A DNA stretch of 64,000 nucleotides from JBCDKH01 sp964388485 (GTDB lineage Bacteria > Planctomycetota > Phycisphaerae > Tepidisphaerales > Tepidisphaeraceae): the NCBI GenBank assembly GCA_964388485.1, contig CAYMAS010000008.1, positions 47,447 to 111,446 on the forward strand, read 5' to 3'. Numbering within the stretch: position 1 is the stretch's first letter; every line of letters begins with the position of its first letter. This document shows positions 43,333 to 52,200 of the stretch, in pieces. The notes beneath the pieces are model-generated. The model did no database searches. It was not told the DNA's origin and saw only the letters and a list, made by a program, of their open reading frames with translations. The translations under genes and the position numbers were made by a program.

Positions 43333-43911
43333 ATGTCCTCGCTCCTGACCAAGTTCGCCCCGAAGGCGGGAACCTTGCAGATCTCCTGCTACCGCTGCGG
43401 CGGCCGGCAGGAGGTGGGCTCGCGGGCGCAGACGGTGACGTGTCGCCACTGCAACAAGCCGCTGCAGGTCAGCGACGTGCAGATCAAGAAGTACGACGCC
43501 CGCCGTGAGATCAAGACCGTCGGCACGCTCGTCGTCGAGAAGAAGGGCCGCGTCGTCGCCAAACAGGTCGAGTGCGGCGGCTTGGTGGCTCGCGGTGAGG
43601 TGCGGGCCGGTGACAAGACGATCGTCCGCGGCCTCGTCATGGCCGGGCCCAAGAGTTCCCTCGGCGGCACCGTCGAGGCGCACACCGTCTCGATCAGCGA
43701 CGGGGCTCAGCTCGATGGCTACTTCGTCGTCGGCAAGGACCACATGACCCCGCCGCCCCCGCCCGAGCCGATGGAAGAGGAGGCGATGCCCGACGCCGCT
43801 TCCGCCGACACGCCCGCGGCAGACCCGAAGTCCGAGCCGATCGAAGACGAAGCCGCCAAGATGCGGCGGTTGATGGAGATCACCAAACGCAAGCCCGTCG
43901 GGGCGAAGTAG
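43333..43911 (+). CDS. Zinc-ribbon bactofilin-like protein
   Basis: 192 aa. The start MSSLLTKFAPKAGTLQISCY is followed by a treble-clef zinc ribbon: C19-x2-C22 and C37-x2-C40 (CYRCGG and CRHC). A bactofilin-like beta region follows (VECGGLVARGEVRAGDKTIV, then SISDGAQLDGYFVVGKDHM), then a Pro/Glu/Ala-rich low-complexity tail. It lies 12 bp after the bactofilin. It probably co-polymerises with or caps it; the role of the zinc domain is inference. Confidence 0.85.
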   Translation: MSSLLTKFAPKAGTLQISCYRCGGRQEVGSRAQTVTCRHCNKPLQVSDVQIKKYDARREIKTVGTLVVEKKGRVVAKQVECGGLVARGEVRAGDKTIVRGLVMAGPKSSLGGTVEAHTVSISDGAQLDGYFVVGKDHMTPPPPPEPMEEEAMPDAASADTPAADPKSEPIEDEAAKMRRLMEITKRKPVGAK

Positions 43912-43956
43912 CTTGCGTCCTCAACCGACGTTGAAGACCCCTCATTGTTCCCTACT

Positions 43957-44039
43957 CGGAGCGGCGTCGCTTGCGACGCGTTAGACCACGTTGATCGCGT
44001 CGCGAGCGCATCAATCGCGTCGCAAGCGACGCCGCTCCG
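43957..44039. repeat. Perfect 24-bp inverted repeat, family B
   Basis: Arms 43957-43980 and 44016-44039 are perfectly complementary, beginning CGGAGCGGCGTCGCTTGCGA. Same outer sequence as the element at 29159, with a different inner palindrome. It sits between the convergent bactofilin and GT9 genes and could serve both as terminator. Confidence 0.9.
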
Positions 44040-44060
44040 GGGGGACGTCTGCAGCTCGGA

Positions 44061-45056
44061 TTAGTCGTTCTGCAGTGCCGCAAGGCACCTCTGGAAAACC
44101 GCCTCGACCGACAGTGCGTGCAGACACGTCCCGTGCACGCACGCGCGGCTGAAGCACGGGTGACACACGACGTCCAATCGCAAGACGCTCTTCGCCTTCT
44201 CGTGCGGCCCCGTCAGACGCGGATCGGTCGGGCCGAACAAGGCGACCAGTGGCCGACCCAGCGCCGCCGCCAGGTGCATTGGGCCCGAATCGTTCGCCAC
44301 CACCAACGACGCCCGCCGCATGACCGCCGCCAGTTCGCGGACGCTCGTCTGGTTGACGAGGCTCAAGCCCGGGATGATTGCAGCTGCTTCTTCGGCATCA
44401 CTCGCACCGGCAACGACGGTCGAGACATCCAGCCGATCCGCCAACGCCGCGAAGTGCTCCGCCGGCCAGCGCTTCGTCGGCCAGTTCGTGCCCGGCAACA
44501 GCAAGGCGAACGACTCGCCGCCGATCGACTCCAACAACCGCTCTGCCGCCGCTTCGTCGTCCGTTGTCATCGTGATGCACGCCTCGCCGTCCCGGCCACA
44601 GCCGAGGTGCTCGGCGACATCGAGATACCGCTCGGCGGCGTTACGATGACCTTCACGAGCGGCGACAGGCTCATTGTAGAAGTAGGCCGCACCTTCACGG
44701 GCATAGCCGAAACCGACGCGACGCATGGCCCCGCTTCGGCCGGTGATCCAGCCGCTGCGAAACAGACCTTGCAGGTCGATGACGAGGTCGTACCGATGGG
44801 CCCGCACCGCCTTGACGAGTCGCCGGTGGCTTAGGATCTGACGCATGTTGCTCTCGCCCCGCAGGCGGTCGAAGAGGACGAGGCCATCGACGTGCGGGTG
44901 CGTCTCCAGCAGCGACGCGAACGGCCGGGCGATCAGCCAGTCCAGCGTCGCCTCGGGCCACCGCCGCTTCAGCAACGACGCCACCGGCAACGCGCCGATC
45001 ACGTCGCCCAACGCGGTCGGCTTGACGATGAGAATGCGTTGCGGCGACTCCGACAC
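44061..45056 (-). CDS. GT9-family heptosyltransferase-like glycosyltransferase
   Basis: 331 aa. ILIVKPTALGDVIGALPVAS is the standard N-terminus of ADP-heptose:LPS heptosyltransferases; FALLLPGTNWPTKRWPAEHF and VANDSGPMHLAAALGRPLVA, with LFGPTDP, mark the donor-binding lobe. It adds heptose or a similar sugar to lipid-anchored core on the inner leaflet. The kinase-like gene is upstream on the same strand with a 40-bp gap, so they look like an LPS-core operon. A weak CAACGTTC site lies 31 bp upstream. Exact donor sugar not determinable. Confidence 0.88.
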   Translation of the reverse strand: MSESPQRILIVKPTALGDVIGALPVASLLKRRWPEATLDWLIARPFASLLETHPHVDGLVLFDRLRGESNMRQILSHRRLVKAVRAHRYDLVIDLQGLFRSGWITGRSGAMRRVGFGYAREGAAYFYNEPVAAREGHRNAAERYLDVAEHLGCGRDGEACITMTTDDEAAAERLLESIGGESFALLLPGTNWPTKRWPAEHFAALADRLDVSTVVAGASDAEEAAAIIPGLSLVNQTSVRELAAVMRRASLVVANDSGPMHLAAALGRPLVALFGPTDPRLTGPHEKAKSVLRLDVVCHPCFSRACVHGTCLHALSVEAVFQRCLAALQND

Positions 45057-45087
45057 GGGCGGAGCAGTATGGACGACCGTTCATCAC

Positions 45088-45099
45088 GTGCAACGTTCA
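45088..45099. promoter_or_regulatory. Weak CAACGTT match upstream of the GT9 gene
   Basis: GTGCAACGTTCA, with one half-site of the CAACGTTG motif, overlaps the stop codon of the kinase-like gene. Outside the sugar locus and imperfect, so possibly chance. Confidence 0.2.
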
Positions 45100-45738
45100 A
45101 ACGCGACGCTGCGCCTCTGCGAACGCCTCGCGAAGCGTCTCGACGTGCGAGGCGTCGAAGCCCGGTCGCTCGTTCATGTCCTCGATCAGCCGGTCGAGCC
45201 CGCGGGTCGGCTGACGATCCCGACCGGCGGGAGCGAAGCCGTCGCAGTCGACCATGACCGGCAAGCCGGCGGGCGTGATCATCCAATTCGTCGTCTTGGC
45301 ATCCCGATGCACCCAGCCGGCTTGCGTCGTGGCAACCAGCACGCTGCCGATCTGACGCAGGGTCGGATGCAGATCCGTCGACGGTTCCATCGCCGCCTCG
45401 TCCAGCGGGCGTCCGTCGATTCGTGCATACAGGGCAAACGCGTCCGTACGACGACGGGCGATCAGCAGCGGCATTTCGACGGGCAGCCCGTCGTCCACCA
45501 GCCGAAGATTCTTTCTGAACGCCCGCACCGCCCGCGGTTGACGGAACCAGGCGAGCCAGCGCTTCCGGGCATCGAGCTTGGGCCGCTTGAACACGGTCGG
45601 CACGCCATCGAGATCGCCGGCAGAGACCAGGCTTGCCGGGTCGTCCTTGAGCACCCGCCACGATGCCGTCTGCTCGATCGTGAAGCCGCTGACCTCAGGC
45701 AGTCGCCCGGCAAAGTACGTCCGCTGCGGCAGGCTCAT
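45097..45738 (-). CDS. LPS kinase-like (InaA/Kdo kinase type) protein
   Basis: 213 aa from ATG 45738. A second ATG (45798) and a still longer frame exist, but the longer one runs through a low-complexity G-rich tract and a repeat copy, so it is unlikely. The protein-kinase-like core shows a catalytic loop AGWVHRDAKTTNWMI (Asp, Lys, Asn) and a metal-binding MVDCDGF. Such kinases phosphorylate Kdo or heptose in the LPS core. It is upstream of the GT9 gene on the same strand. Confidence 0.75.
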   Translation of the reverse strand: MSLPQRTYFAGRLPEVSGFTIEQTASWRVLKDDPASLVSAGDLDGVPTVFKRPKLDARKRWLAWFRQPRAVRAFRKNLRLVDDGLPVEMPLLIARRRTDAFALYARIDGRPLDEAAMEPSTDLHPTLRQIGSVLVATTQAGWVHRDAKTTNWMITPAGLPVMVDCDGFAPAGRDRQPTRGLDRLIEDMNERPGFDASHVETLREAFAEAQRRV

Positions 45739-45837
45739 CACGACTTGGCCCTTCCAACCGTCACGAAGCGCGATGGGTCGAGTCTGCGGCACAACCATTC
45801 CTAGGTCGCGGATCAAGAACCTGATTCCAAACACCTT

Positions 45838-45857
45838 CGGAGCGGCGTCGCTCGCGA
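45838..45857. repeat. Solo family-B repeat arm
   Basis: CGGAGCGGCGTCGCTCGCGA, nearly identical to the left arm of the element at 43957. No matching right arm was seen nearby. Confidence 0.7.
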
Positions 45858-45934
45858 AGCACTTCCGCCAACAGCTTTCCCGGTCATGAGGTCTGTAGAG
45901 CGCTTCCCAAGCCACGCGACTCCGGCAGATCACA

Positions 45935-45978
45935 CCCACCCCCACCCCCACCCCCACCCCAACCCCAACCCCAACCCC
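45935..45978. repeat. G-quadruplex-prone simple repeat, CCCCCA then CCCCAA units
   Basis: The plus strand carries about four CCCCCA units running into about three CCCCAA units, so the minus strand has eight runs of three or more G. The second type equals the Tetrahymena telomere unit. It is in non-coding DNA between divergent genes. Confidence 0.85.
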
Positions 45979-46038
45979 GCCGGGCGACTTGTCGCGGGCC
46001 CTGTAGCGGTTCGTCGCGGAGCAAGAGCTTGACGCGCT

Positions 46039-47541
46039 ATGGTCCGCCGCACCGTGGCCGAGGCATCCGATTCAAGGTCGTCCCTGCGACTCGCGACGAT
46101 GATCGTCGCGAGCATCGTGATGGGCGGCTGTCGGCTCGGCCCGACGCCCGAGCCGCCGACCGTGCCGTTCGACCTGGACACGCCTTTTGCAGCGGCGACG
46201 GGATCGGCCGAGCCGCAACCGGCCGCACGGTGGTGGACGCGGTTCGAGGACGAGGCGACGAACGACCTCGTCGCCCGCGCCGTCGGCGGCAACTTCGATC
46301 TCAAGGCCGCCCTCGCCAGAGCCCGGCAGGCCAGGGCGGCCCGCGAAGTCGCCCGCGGGGACCGACTCCCGAGCGTCGGCCTCAACGCCAGCGCCACCGG
46401 TCAGGATCTGGCCGACAACGGCGGCTTCGTCCCGACGGCCGGGGGTGGCGTGCCGTTCGCCGGAGGGGCGGGGACGGACGACTTCATCGAGCTTTACGAC
46501 CTGAGCGTCGACGTCTCGTGGCAGGTCGACTTCTTCGGCCGCCTCGCCCGTCTCGAACAGGCCGGGGCTTTCGAGCAGACGGCGACCGCGCTCGACGCGT
46601 TGGCCCTGAGCCACACGATCATCGCCCGCACGATCCAGGGCCGCGTCGCCGTCGCGACCTTGCGGGACCGGCTGCGGCTGGCAGAGGAAAACGTCGAAAA
46701 CCTTCGGCAGACCCTGCAGACTGTCGAAGGCCGCTACGAAGCGGGCATCGGCGATCCGGTGCAGCTTCGATTGGCACGGGAGAACGTCGCGACAGCCGAG
46801 GCGAACGTGCCGGCGCTCGTGGCGGATCTGGCGGTGGAGCGATACGCGTTGGCGGTGCTCGTCGGGCGTCGGCCCGGGACAGTCGACATCGACACGGACC
46901 TGTCGACGCTCCCGCCGTTGCCGCCGCCGCCGGTCGGATTGCCAGCGGACCTTCTTGATCGTCGGCCCGATCTGTTGGCCAGCAGCTTCCGATATCAAGC
47001 GGCCCAGGCGCGTGTGGGTGCCAGCATCGCCGCGTTGTTCCCGAACCTCACCTTGTCCGCTTCAGCCGGGACGAGCAGCGACTCGATCGGCGACTTGTTC
47101 GACGACGGCAACTTCGTCTACAGCATCGTCGGCCGCCTGGCTCAGCCGATCTTCCAAGGCGGCAGTCTGCGGGCACGTGTCCGCCAAAGCCGGGCCGCCG
47201 TCGATGAAGCCGCCGCGACGTACGCCGGGCTCGTGCTCGACGCGATGCGGGAAGTCAGCGAAGCCCTGGCCCGCGAAGCCGGTGCCCGCCTCGAGGCCGA
47301 AGCGATTGATCGAGCTTTGCTCGAAGCGATGGCCGCCGAAGAACTGGCGCGTGACCGATATTCGCAAGGCGTCGGCGACTTGCTGAGCGTCTTCGAAGCC
47401 GAACGCCGCCGCCGGGCCGCCGAAGAACGCCTCGCCCTCGTCCGTCAACGCGTCTGGATCGCCCGCATCAACCTCCACCTCGCCCTCGGCGGCGACTGGT
47501 TATCTGACTCTGCCCCACCCGCTCCCGGCCAGACCCCATGA
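46039..47541 (+). CDS. RND efflux outer-membrane lipoprotein (NodT/OprM type)
   Basis: 500 aa. The lipobox VMGGC gives a lipidated Cys31, preceded by a hydrophobic signal region (LRLATMIVASIVMGGC). It has the TolC-like repeat structure: ARWWTRFEDEATNDLVARAV, FDLKAALARARQARAAREVA and SVDVSWQVDFFGRLARLEQA, with LPADLLDRRPDLLASSFRYQ at the internal repeat. It forms the trimeric outer-membrane duct of a tripartite pump. First gene of the three-gene operon; the gap to the adaptor holds a hairpin repeat. Confidence 0.9.
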   Translation: MVRRTVAEASDSRSSLRLATMIVASIVMGGCRLGPTPEPPTVPFDLDTPFAAATGSAEPQPAARWWTRFEDEATNDLVARAVGGNFDLKAALARARQARAAREVARGDRLPSVGLNASATGQDLADNGGFVPTAGGGVPFAGGAGTDDFIELYDLSVDVSWQVDFFGRLARLEQAGAFEQTATALDALALSHTIIARTIQGRVAVATLRDRLRLAEENVENLRQTLQTVEGRYEAGIGDPVQLRLARENVATAEANVPALVADLAVERYALAVLVGRRPGTVDIDTDLSTLPPLPPPPVGLPADLLDRRPDLLASSFRYQAAQARVGASIAALFPNLTLSASAGTSSDSIGDLFDDGNFVYSIVGRLAQPIFQGGSLRARVRQSRAAVDEAAATYAGLVLDAMREVSEALAREAGARLEAEAIDRALLEAMAAEELARDRYSQGVGDLLSVFEAERRRRAAEERLALVRQRVWIARINLHLALGGDWLSDSAPPAPGQTP

Positions 47542-47553
47542 AAGACCGCCTCC

Positions 47554-47628
47554 CGTAGGGTGGGCCCAGGCCCACCATCCGGCCCGCGGGCCGACGAGCA
47601 CCAGAGGTGGGCCCGGGCCCACCCTACG
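47554..47628. repeat. Family A hairpin repeat (GTAGGGTGGGC), copy 1
   Basis: 75-bp inverted repeat: left arm begins CGTAGGGTGGGCCCAGGCCC, right arm ends GGGCCCACCCTACG. The arms are almost perfectly complementary, separated by a GC-rich loop. It lies between the outer-membrane factor and adaptor genes. Confidence 0.9.
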
Positions 47629-47640
47629 ACGAATCGAACC

Positions 47641-49173
47641 ATGATCCGCAAGAACGACGAATCAGCCGATGGTGCCGGCGAATCGCACGACCACGGGACG
47701 TCTCCGCAAGCATCAGCGGCGGCTCCGCAAGCATCAGCGGCGTCTCCGCAAGCATCTATTGTGGCTCCGCAAGCATCAGCGGCGGCTCCGCAAGACCGTG
47801 CGGCGGTTCCGCACGCATCTGCGGCGGTTCCGCAAGCACCTGCGGTGGTTCCGTACGATCATGCCGACGCGTCGCACGTTGCTGCGACCGTGGAACAAGG
47901 TCGTGCGGCCGACGATGACGAAGGGAATCAGGCGGCGGGGGTTCTCTTGCAGATCGGCCTGGCCATTGTCGTCCTGGCCGTCGGATTCGGCGTCACGTAT
48001 TTCCTCGTCAGCCAGAAGACCGCACCGGCGCGTCTCCCCGCGGCTCGGGCGGCGCCGGTGGTGCAGACGATCCTCGCCGATGTCGGCACCGTCGCGGCGG
48101 ATGTCGAGGGCTTCGGCAGACTCCGTGCGTCGCGTGACGTTTCAGTCGTCCCTCAAGTCGGCGGACGCGTCGTCGCGATCCACCCCGACCTCCGCCCCGG
48201 CGGCACCCTTGACGCGGGGGCCGTCCTGTTCGAGATCGATCCGACCGATTACGAGATCGCCCTGGAGCAACGCGAGGCCGACGTCGAACGGGCCGAAGCG
48301 TCGCTCGAACGCCTCGACGCCCGTCGTCGCTCGGCGATGGCGGACGTCGCCCGACGCGAGACGGCCCTCGAAACGATGCGGGCCGAAGCCGCGGTGAGTC
48401 GAGCGGAGTACGTGCGGATCAACCCGGATCGCGACGTGCCGCCGCTCGTGGCGAAAGTGCCGCAACTCCGTGAAAACGAGGCCTTGCTCGAAGCGGCCGA
48501 GGCGGCGTTGAGCGAAGTCGATGCTCAGGCTGCGGAACTCGAAGCCAACCTGCGACTGGCCGAGGCGGCGGTGAGGCAGGCCCAGGTGACGCTCGACCGG
48601 ACGAGGGTCACGCTGCCTGCCGACGGCGGGCCGTACCGCGTCGCGAGCGAGTCGGTCGACGTTGGTCAGACCGTGTCGCCCGGCGTCGCCGTGGCCCAGG
48701 TGTTTGACGCCGGGTCACTTGAAGTGGCGGTGCCGTTGGACGATGCGGACCTGCGGTTCGTCCAGATTCCCGGCAGCACGGCGACCGTCGCCGCCGGCGA
48801 CGTCGAGGCGTCTGGCACCGTTGCCCGCACCGGCGGCGAGGTCGATCCGCAGACGCAGCTCGTGGAGGTGATCGTCGTCCTGGACGATCCGCCCGAAGCC
48901 TTCGTGCCGGGTCGGTTCGTGAGCGTGACCATCGACGGCACGCCGATCGAAGGCGTGGCCCGGTTGCCGCGGCAGACCGTGACCCGCACTGAAGACGATC
49001 GATCCCGCGTCAACCTCGCCGACGACGGCGAGCTGCGGTTTGCCGACGTCACCATCATCCGCCGCGACGCGGGTGACGTGCTCGTCCGCGGCCTGGACGA
49101 CGGCGCCCGTGTCATCGTTACGCCGCTGGACGTCGTAACCGATGGCATGCCGGTGCAGGCAGAAACCCCGTAG
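47641..49173 (+). CDS. RND efflux membrane-fusion (HlyD-type) adaptor with N-terminal heptad repeat tail
   Basis: 510 aa from ATG 47641; the longer frame from 47560 reads through the hairpin repeat and is unlikely. Residues 22-70 are seven copies of a 7-residue unit (PQASAAA and variants), Ala/Pro-rich, before the single transmembrane segment VLLQIGLAIVVLAVGFGVTY. The adaptor core follows: VVPQVGGRVVAIHPDLRPGG lipoyl half, long coiled-coil hairpin (about 200-310) and beta-barrel. It links the inner-membrane pump to the outer-membrane factor. The repeat tail on the cytoplasmic side is unusual. The stop codon TAG lies in the next hairpin repeat. Confidence 0.88.
   Translation: MIRKNDESADGAGESHDHGTSPQASAAAPQASAASPQASIVAPQASAAAPQDRAAVPHASAAVPQAPAVVPYDHADASHVAATVEQGRAADDDEGNQAAGVLLQIGLAIVVLAVGFGVTYFLVSQKTAPARLPAARAAPVVQTILADVGTVAADVEGFGRLRASRDVSVVPQVGGRVVAIHPDLRPGGTLDAGAVLFEIDPTDYEIALEQREADVERAEASLERLDARRRSAMADVARRETALETMRAEAAVSRAEYVRINPDRDVPPLVAKVPQLRENEALLEAAEAALSEVDAQAAELEANLRLAEAAVRQAQVTLDRTRVTLPADGGPYRVASESVDVGQTVSPGVAVAQVFDAGSLEVAVPLDDADLRFVQIPGSTATVAAGDVEASGTVARTGGEVDPQTQLVEVIVVLDDPPEAFVPGRFVSVTIDGTPIEGVARLPRQTVTRTEDDRSRVNLADDGELRFADVTIIRRDAGDVLVRGLDDGARVIVTPLDVVTDGMPVQAETP
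47704..47850 (+). repeat. 21-nt tandem coding repeat, seven copies
   Basis: Seven degenerate 21-nt units (consensus around CCGCAAGCATCAGCGGCG) encode PQASAAA-like heptapeptides. Because 21 is a multiple of 3, all three plus-strand frames stay open through the array. Confidence 0.85.
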
Positions 49174-49244
49174 GGTGGGCCCAGGCCCACCATCGGGTAG
49201 AGAAGAAGCGGCAGATTGCAGAGGTGGGCCCGGGCCCACCCTAC
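49169..49244. repeat. Family A hairpin repeat, copy 2
   Basis: Starts CGTAGGGTGGGCCCAGGCCC and ends GGGCCCACCCTAC. The TAG of its left arm is the stop codon of the adaptor gene. It separates the adaptor and pump genes. Confidence 0.9.
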
Positions 49245-49254
49245 TCAGATCACC

Positions 49255-52200
49255 ATGAGCCACGCCTTCGACGATCAACCTCAGCAACGCGACATGGGCC
49301 GCGGGCTCATCGGGTGGTTCGCCCGCAACCACGTCGCGGCCAACCTCTTGTTCGTCTTGCTCCTCGTCATCGGGGCACTGTCGGTCCTGCAGACGAAGCT
49401 GGAGGTTTTCCCGCAGATCGACCCGCGGATCGTGACGGTGAGCGTGCCGTATCCGGGGGCGAATCCCGAAGAGGTCGAGGCGGGCGTGATCCTTCGCGTC
49501 GAGGAGGCGGTTGCGGATGTCGAGGGGATCAAGAAGCTCGGAGCCGTCGCGGCCGAGGGGCAGGGCGTCGTGACCGTCGAGGCCGAGAGCGGCATCGACA
49601 TGGACGACTTCTACGAAGACGTCAAAGCCGCCGTTGATCGCATCGCGACGTTTCCCGCCGACGCCGAAGAGCCGGTCGTCAGCGAGGCGAGCGACAAGTT
49701 CCAGGTCATGACCGTCGCCCTCCACGGAGAGGTTGATCGGCAGACGTTGCGTGAACAAGCGGAGCTGCTCAAGGACGATCTGCAGCAGTCGGGCGGCGTG
49801 AGCCAGGTCGACATCGACGGCATCCCGCCTTACGAGATCAGCGTCAACGTCCGCCCGGCTGATTTGCGGCGATACCAGATCACGTTCCAGGATGTCGCCA
49901 ACGCCCTGCGTGACAGCAGCCTCGACCTGCCCGCCGGCACCGTCGATGGTCCGAGCGGGCAGGTGCTGATCCGATCGACGAGCCAGCGGTATCGCGGCGT
50001 GGACTTTGAGGAAGTCGTCATTCGCACCCTCGGCGACGGCACGCGCATCCTCGTCCGCGACGTGGCCGACGTCGTCGATGGCTTCGAGGACAACGATTAC
50101 GCGATCCAGTTCAACGGCGAGCCGGCGGTGCTGCTCAACGTCTTCCGCACGGGCGACGAAGGCGCGCTCAACGTCGCGGCGACGGTGATGGCGTACGTGG
50201 AAGATGCCCAGAACCGGCTGCCGCCGAACATCAGCATCGCGACGTACAACGACTCGTCGATCCTCCTGCAGGACCGCATCGACCTGATGCTGCGGAACGC
50301 GCTCATCGGCCTGGCGCTGGTCGTGTTGCTGCTGGGTTTGTTCCTCGACTTGCGGCTGGCATTCTGGACGGCGCTTGGCCTGACGATGAGCGTGGTGGCG
50401 AGCTTCATGGTGCTGCCGGTGCTGGACGTCAGCATCAACATGATCTCGCTCTTCGCCTTCATCCTGGTCCTCGGCATTCTCGTCGACGACGCGATCGTGG
50501 TCGGCGAGAACATCCAGTCGCACCGCGAACGCGGCAAGAGCACGATGGACGCCGCCATCGACGGCACACGCGAGGTCTGGCTTCCGGTGACGATGACGAT
50601 CCTGACGACCGTCATCGCCTTTGCGCCGCTGCTCTTTGCCGAAGGGGCGATCGGGCAGATCCTGGCGGTGATTCCCGTGGTGGTGATCGCGGTGCTGGTC
50701 TTGTCACTGGTCGAGGCGTTGCTCATCCTGCCGGCACACCTCGGCGGCGGCGACGGTTGGGAGCCGCGGTTCTACACGAAGATTCGCACGGGGTTGGCGA
50801 CGCAGCTCGAGCGTTTCACGCAGGGGCCTTACAAATGGCTGCTGACGCTTGCGACGCGGTTCCGGTACGTCACCCTCGCCAGCGGCATCGCGATCATGGC
50901 CCTGACGATCGGAATGATCCGCGGCGGCATCCTGCCTTGGCAGTTCTTCCCGGAGGTCGAGAGCGACATCGTCACCGTCAACGTCGAGATGCCGCCCGGT
51001 GCGACGGCCGATCAGACGCAGGCGATCATCGACCGCCTCGAAGCCGGTGCCCAGGAGCTGGCTCGACAGACCGCCACGCTCGAGGACGGCGGGCCGCTGA
51101 TCAAGCAGATCCAGTCCGCCGTCGGCGGCACTCCCATTGCGGATATCTCGGGTGGTCCGGGTGCGACGTCGATCATCGCCTCACGCGACCCGCGGCTCGG
51201 CGAGATCGTCGTCGAATTGACCGGCGGGGCCAGTCGCGACACGCCCGCCGCCGAAGTGCAGGCGATGTGGGAAGAGATCGTCGGCCCGGTCGTCGGGCCC
51301 AAGACCGTTGAGTTCCGCAGCGACCTCATTCGAGCCGGTGAGCCGATCAACGTCGAACTTCGCAGCAAGGACCAGGACGCGCTGCGTGACGCGGCGGACT
51401 TCCTGAAAGATGAGCTGAGCAAGATCGAAGGCGTCCGCGAGATCGCCGACAATTCGGAGGACGGCCGGCCTGAGGTTCGCGTGACCGGCCTGACGCCCCT
51501 GGGCGAATCGCTCGGCTTGCGTGCAAGCGACGTCTTCCGCCAGGTCCGCGGTGCCTTCTTTGGCGAAGAGGCCCAACGCGTGCAACGGGGCCGCGACGAG
51601 GTGCGCGTCTACGTGCGATATCCCGAAGATGCGCGGGAATCGCTTGCCGACGTCGAAGACCTCTACATCCGCCTGCCCGACGGCACCGAGGCTCCGCTCG
51701 ACCGCGTCGCGGAGCTGGAAGAGGGCACCGGCTACAGCGCGATTCGCCGCACCGACCGCCGCCGCGTCGTCAGCGTCACGGCTGATGTCGACGTGACGAA
51801 AGTCACGAGCAGCGACATAGCCGAACTCCTCACGCAGGATACGGTCGAAGAGCAGAGTTGGTGGGAGTGGTTCCTGTCCCTCTTTTCTGCCGACGACGAA
51901 AACGATCCCGAGGGAATCCTCGGCGAGATGACCGAGCGGTTCCCGAGCGTCACGTGGAGCCTCGAGGGCGAACAGCAGGAACAGGCCGAGTCGCTGGTTT
52001 CTCTGCAGCTCGCCATGCTCGTCGCCCTCGTCGGCATCTACGCGATGCTCGCTGTCCTGTTCCGCAGCTACGTCCAGCCGATCGTCGTGATGAGCGCGAT
52101 CCCCTTCGGCTTCGCCGGTGCCGCGGCAGGGCACCTGGTCATGCACTGGCTCGTCCGCGACACGCCGCTGACGTTCCTGTCGCTCTTCGGCGTCGTCGCC

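Larger units (their letters stand above)
45739..46038. other. Divergent intergenic region with repeats
   Basis: 300 bp between the kinase-like gene and the RND operon. It contains a solo family-B repeat copy (45838-45857) and the G-rich tract at 45935-45978. Apart from possible 5' extensions of the kinase-like gene I see no gene. Promoters for both directions must be here. Confidence 0.55.

Noticed and set aside
42781..43743. Upstream extension of the NeuD-like frame on the minus strand
   Set aside because: It runs antisense through both bactofilin genes; the conserved protein starts at ATG 42780.
45739..45957. Upstream extension of the kinase-like protein
   Set aside because: It would translate the G-rich tract as a Gly-Val repeat and a family-B repeat arm; more likely non-coding.
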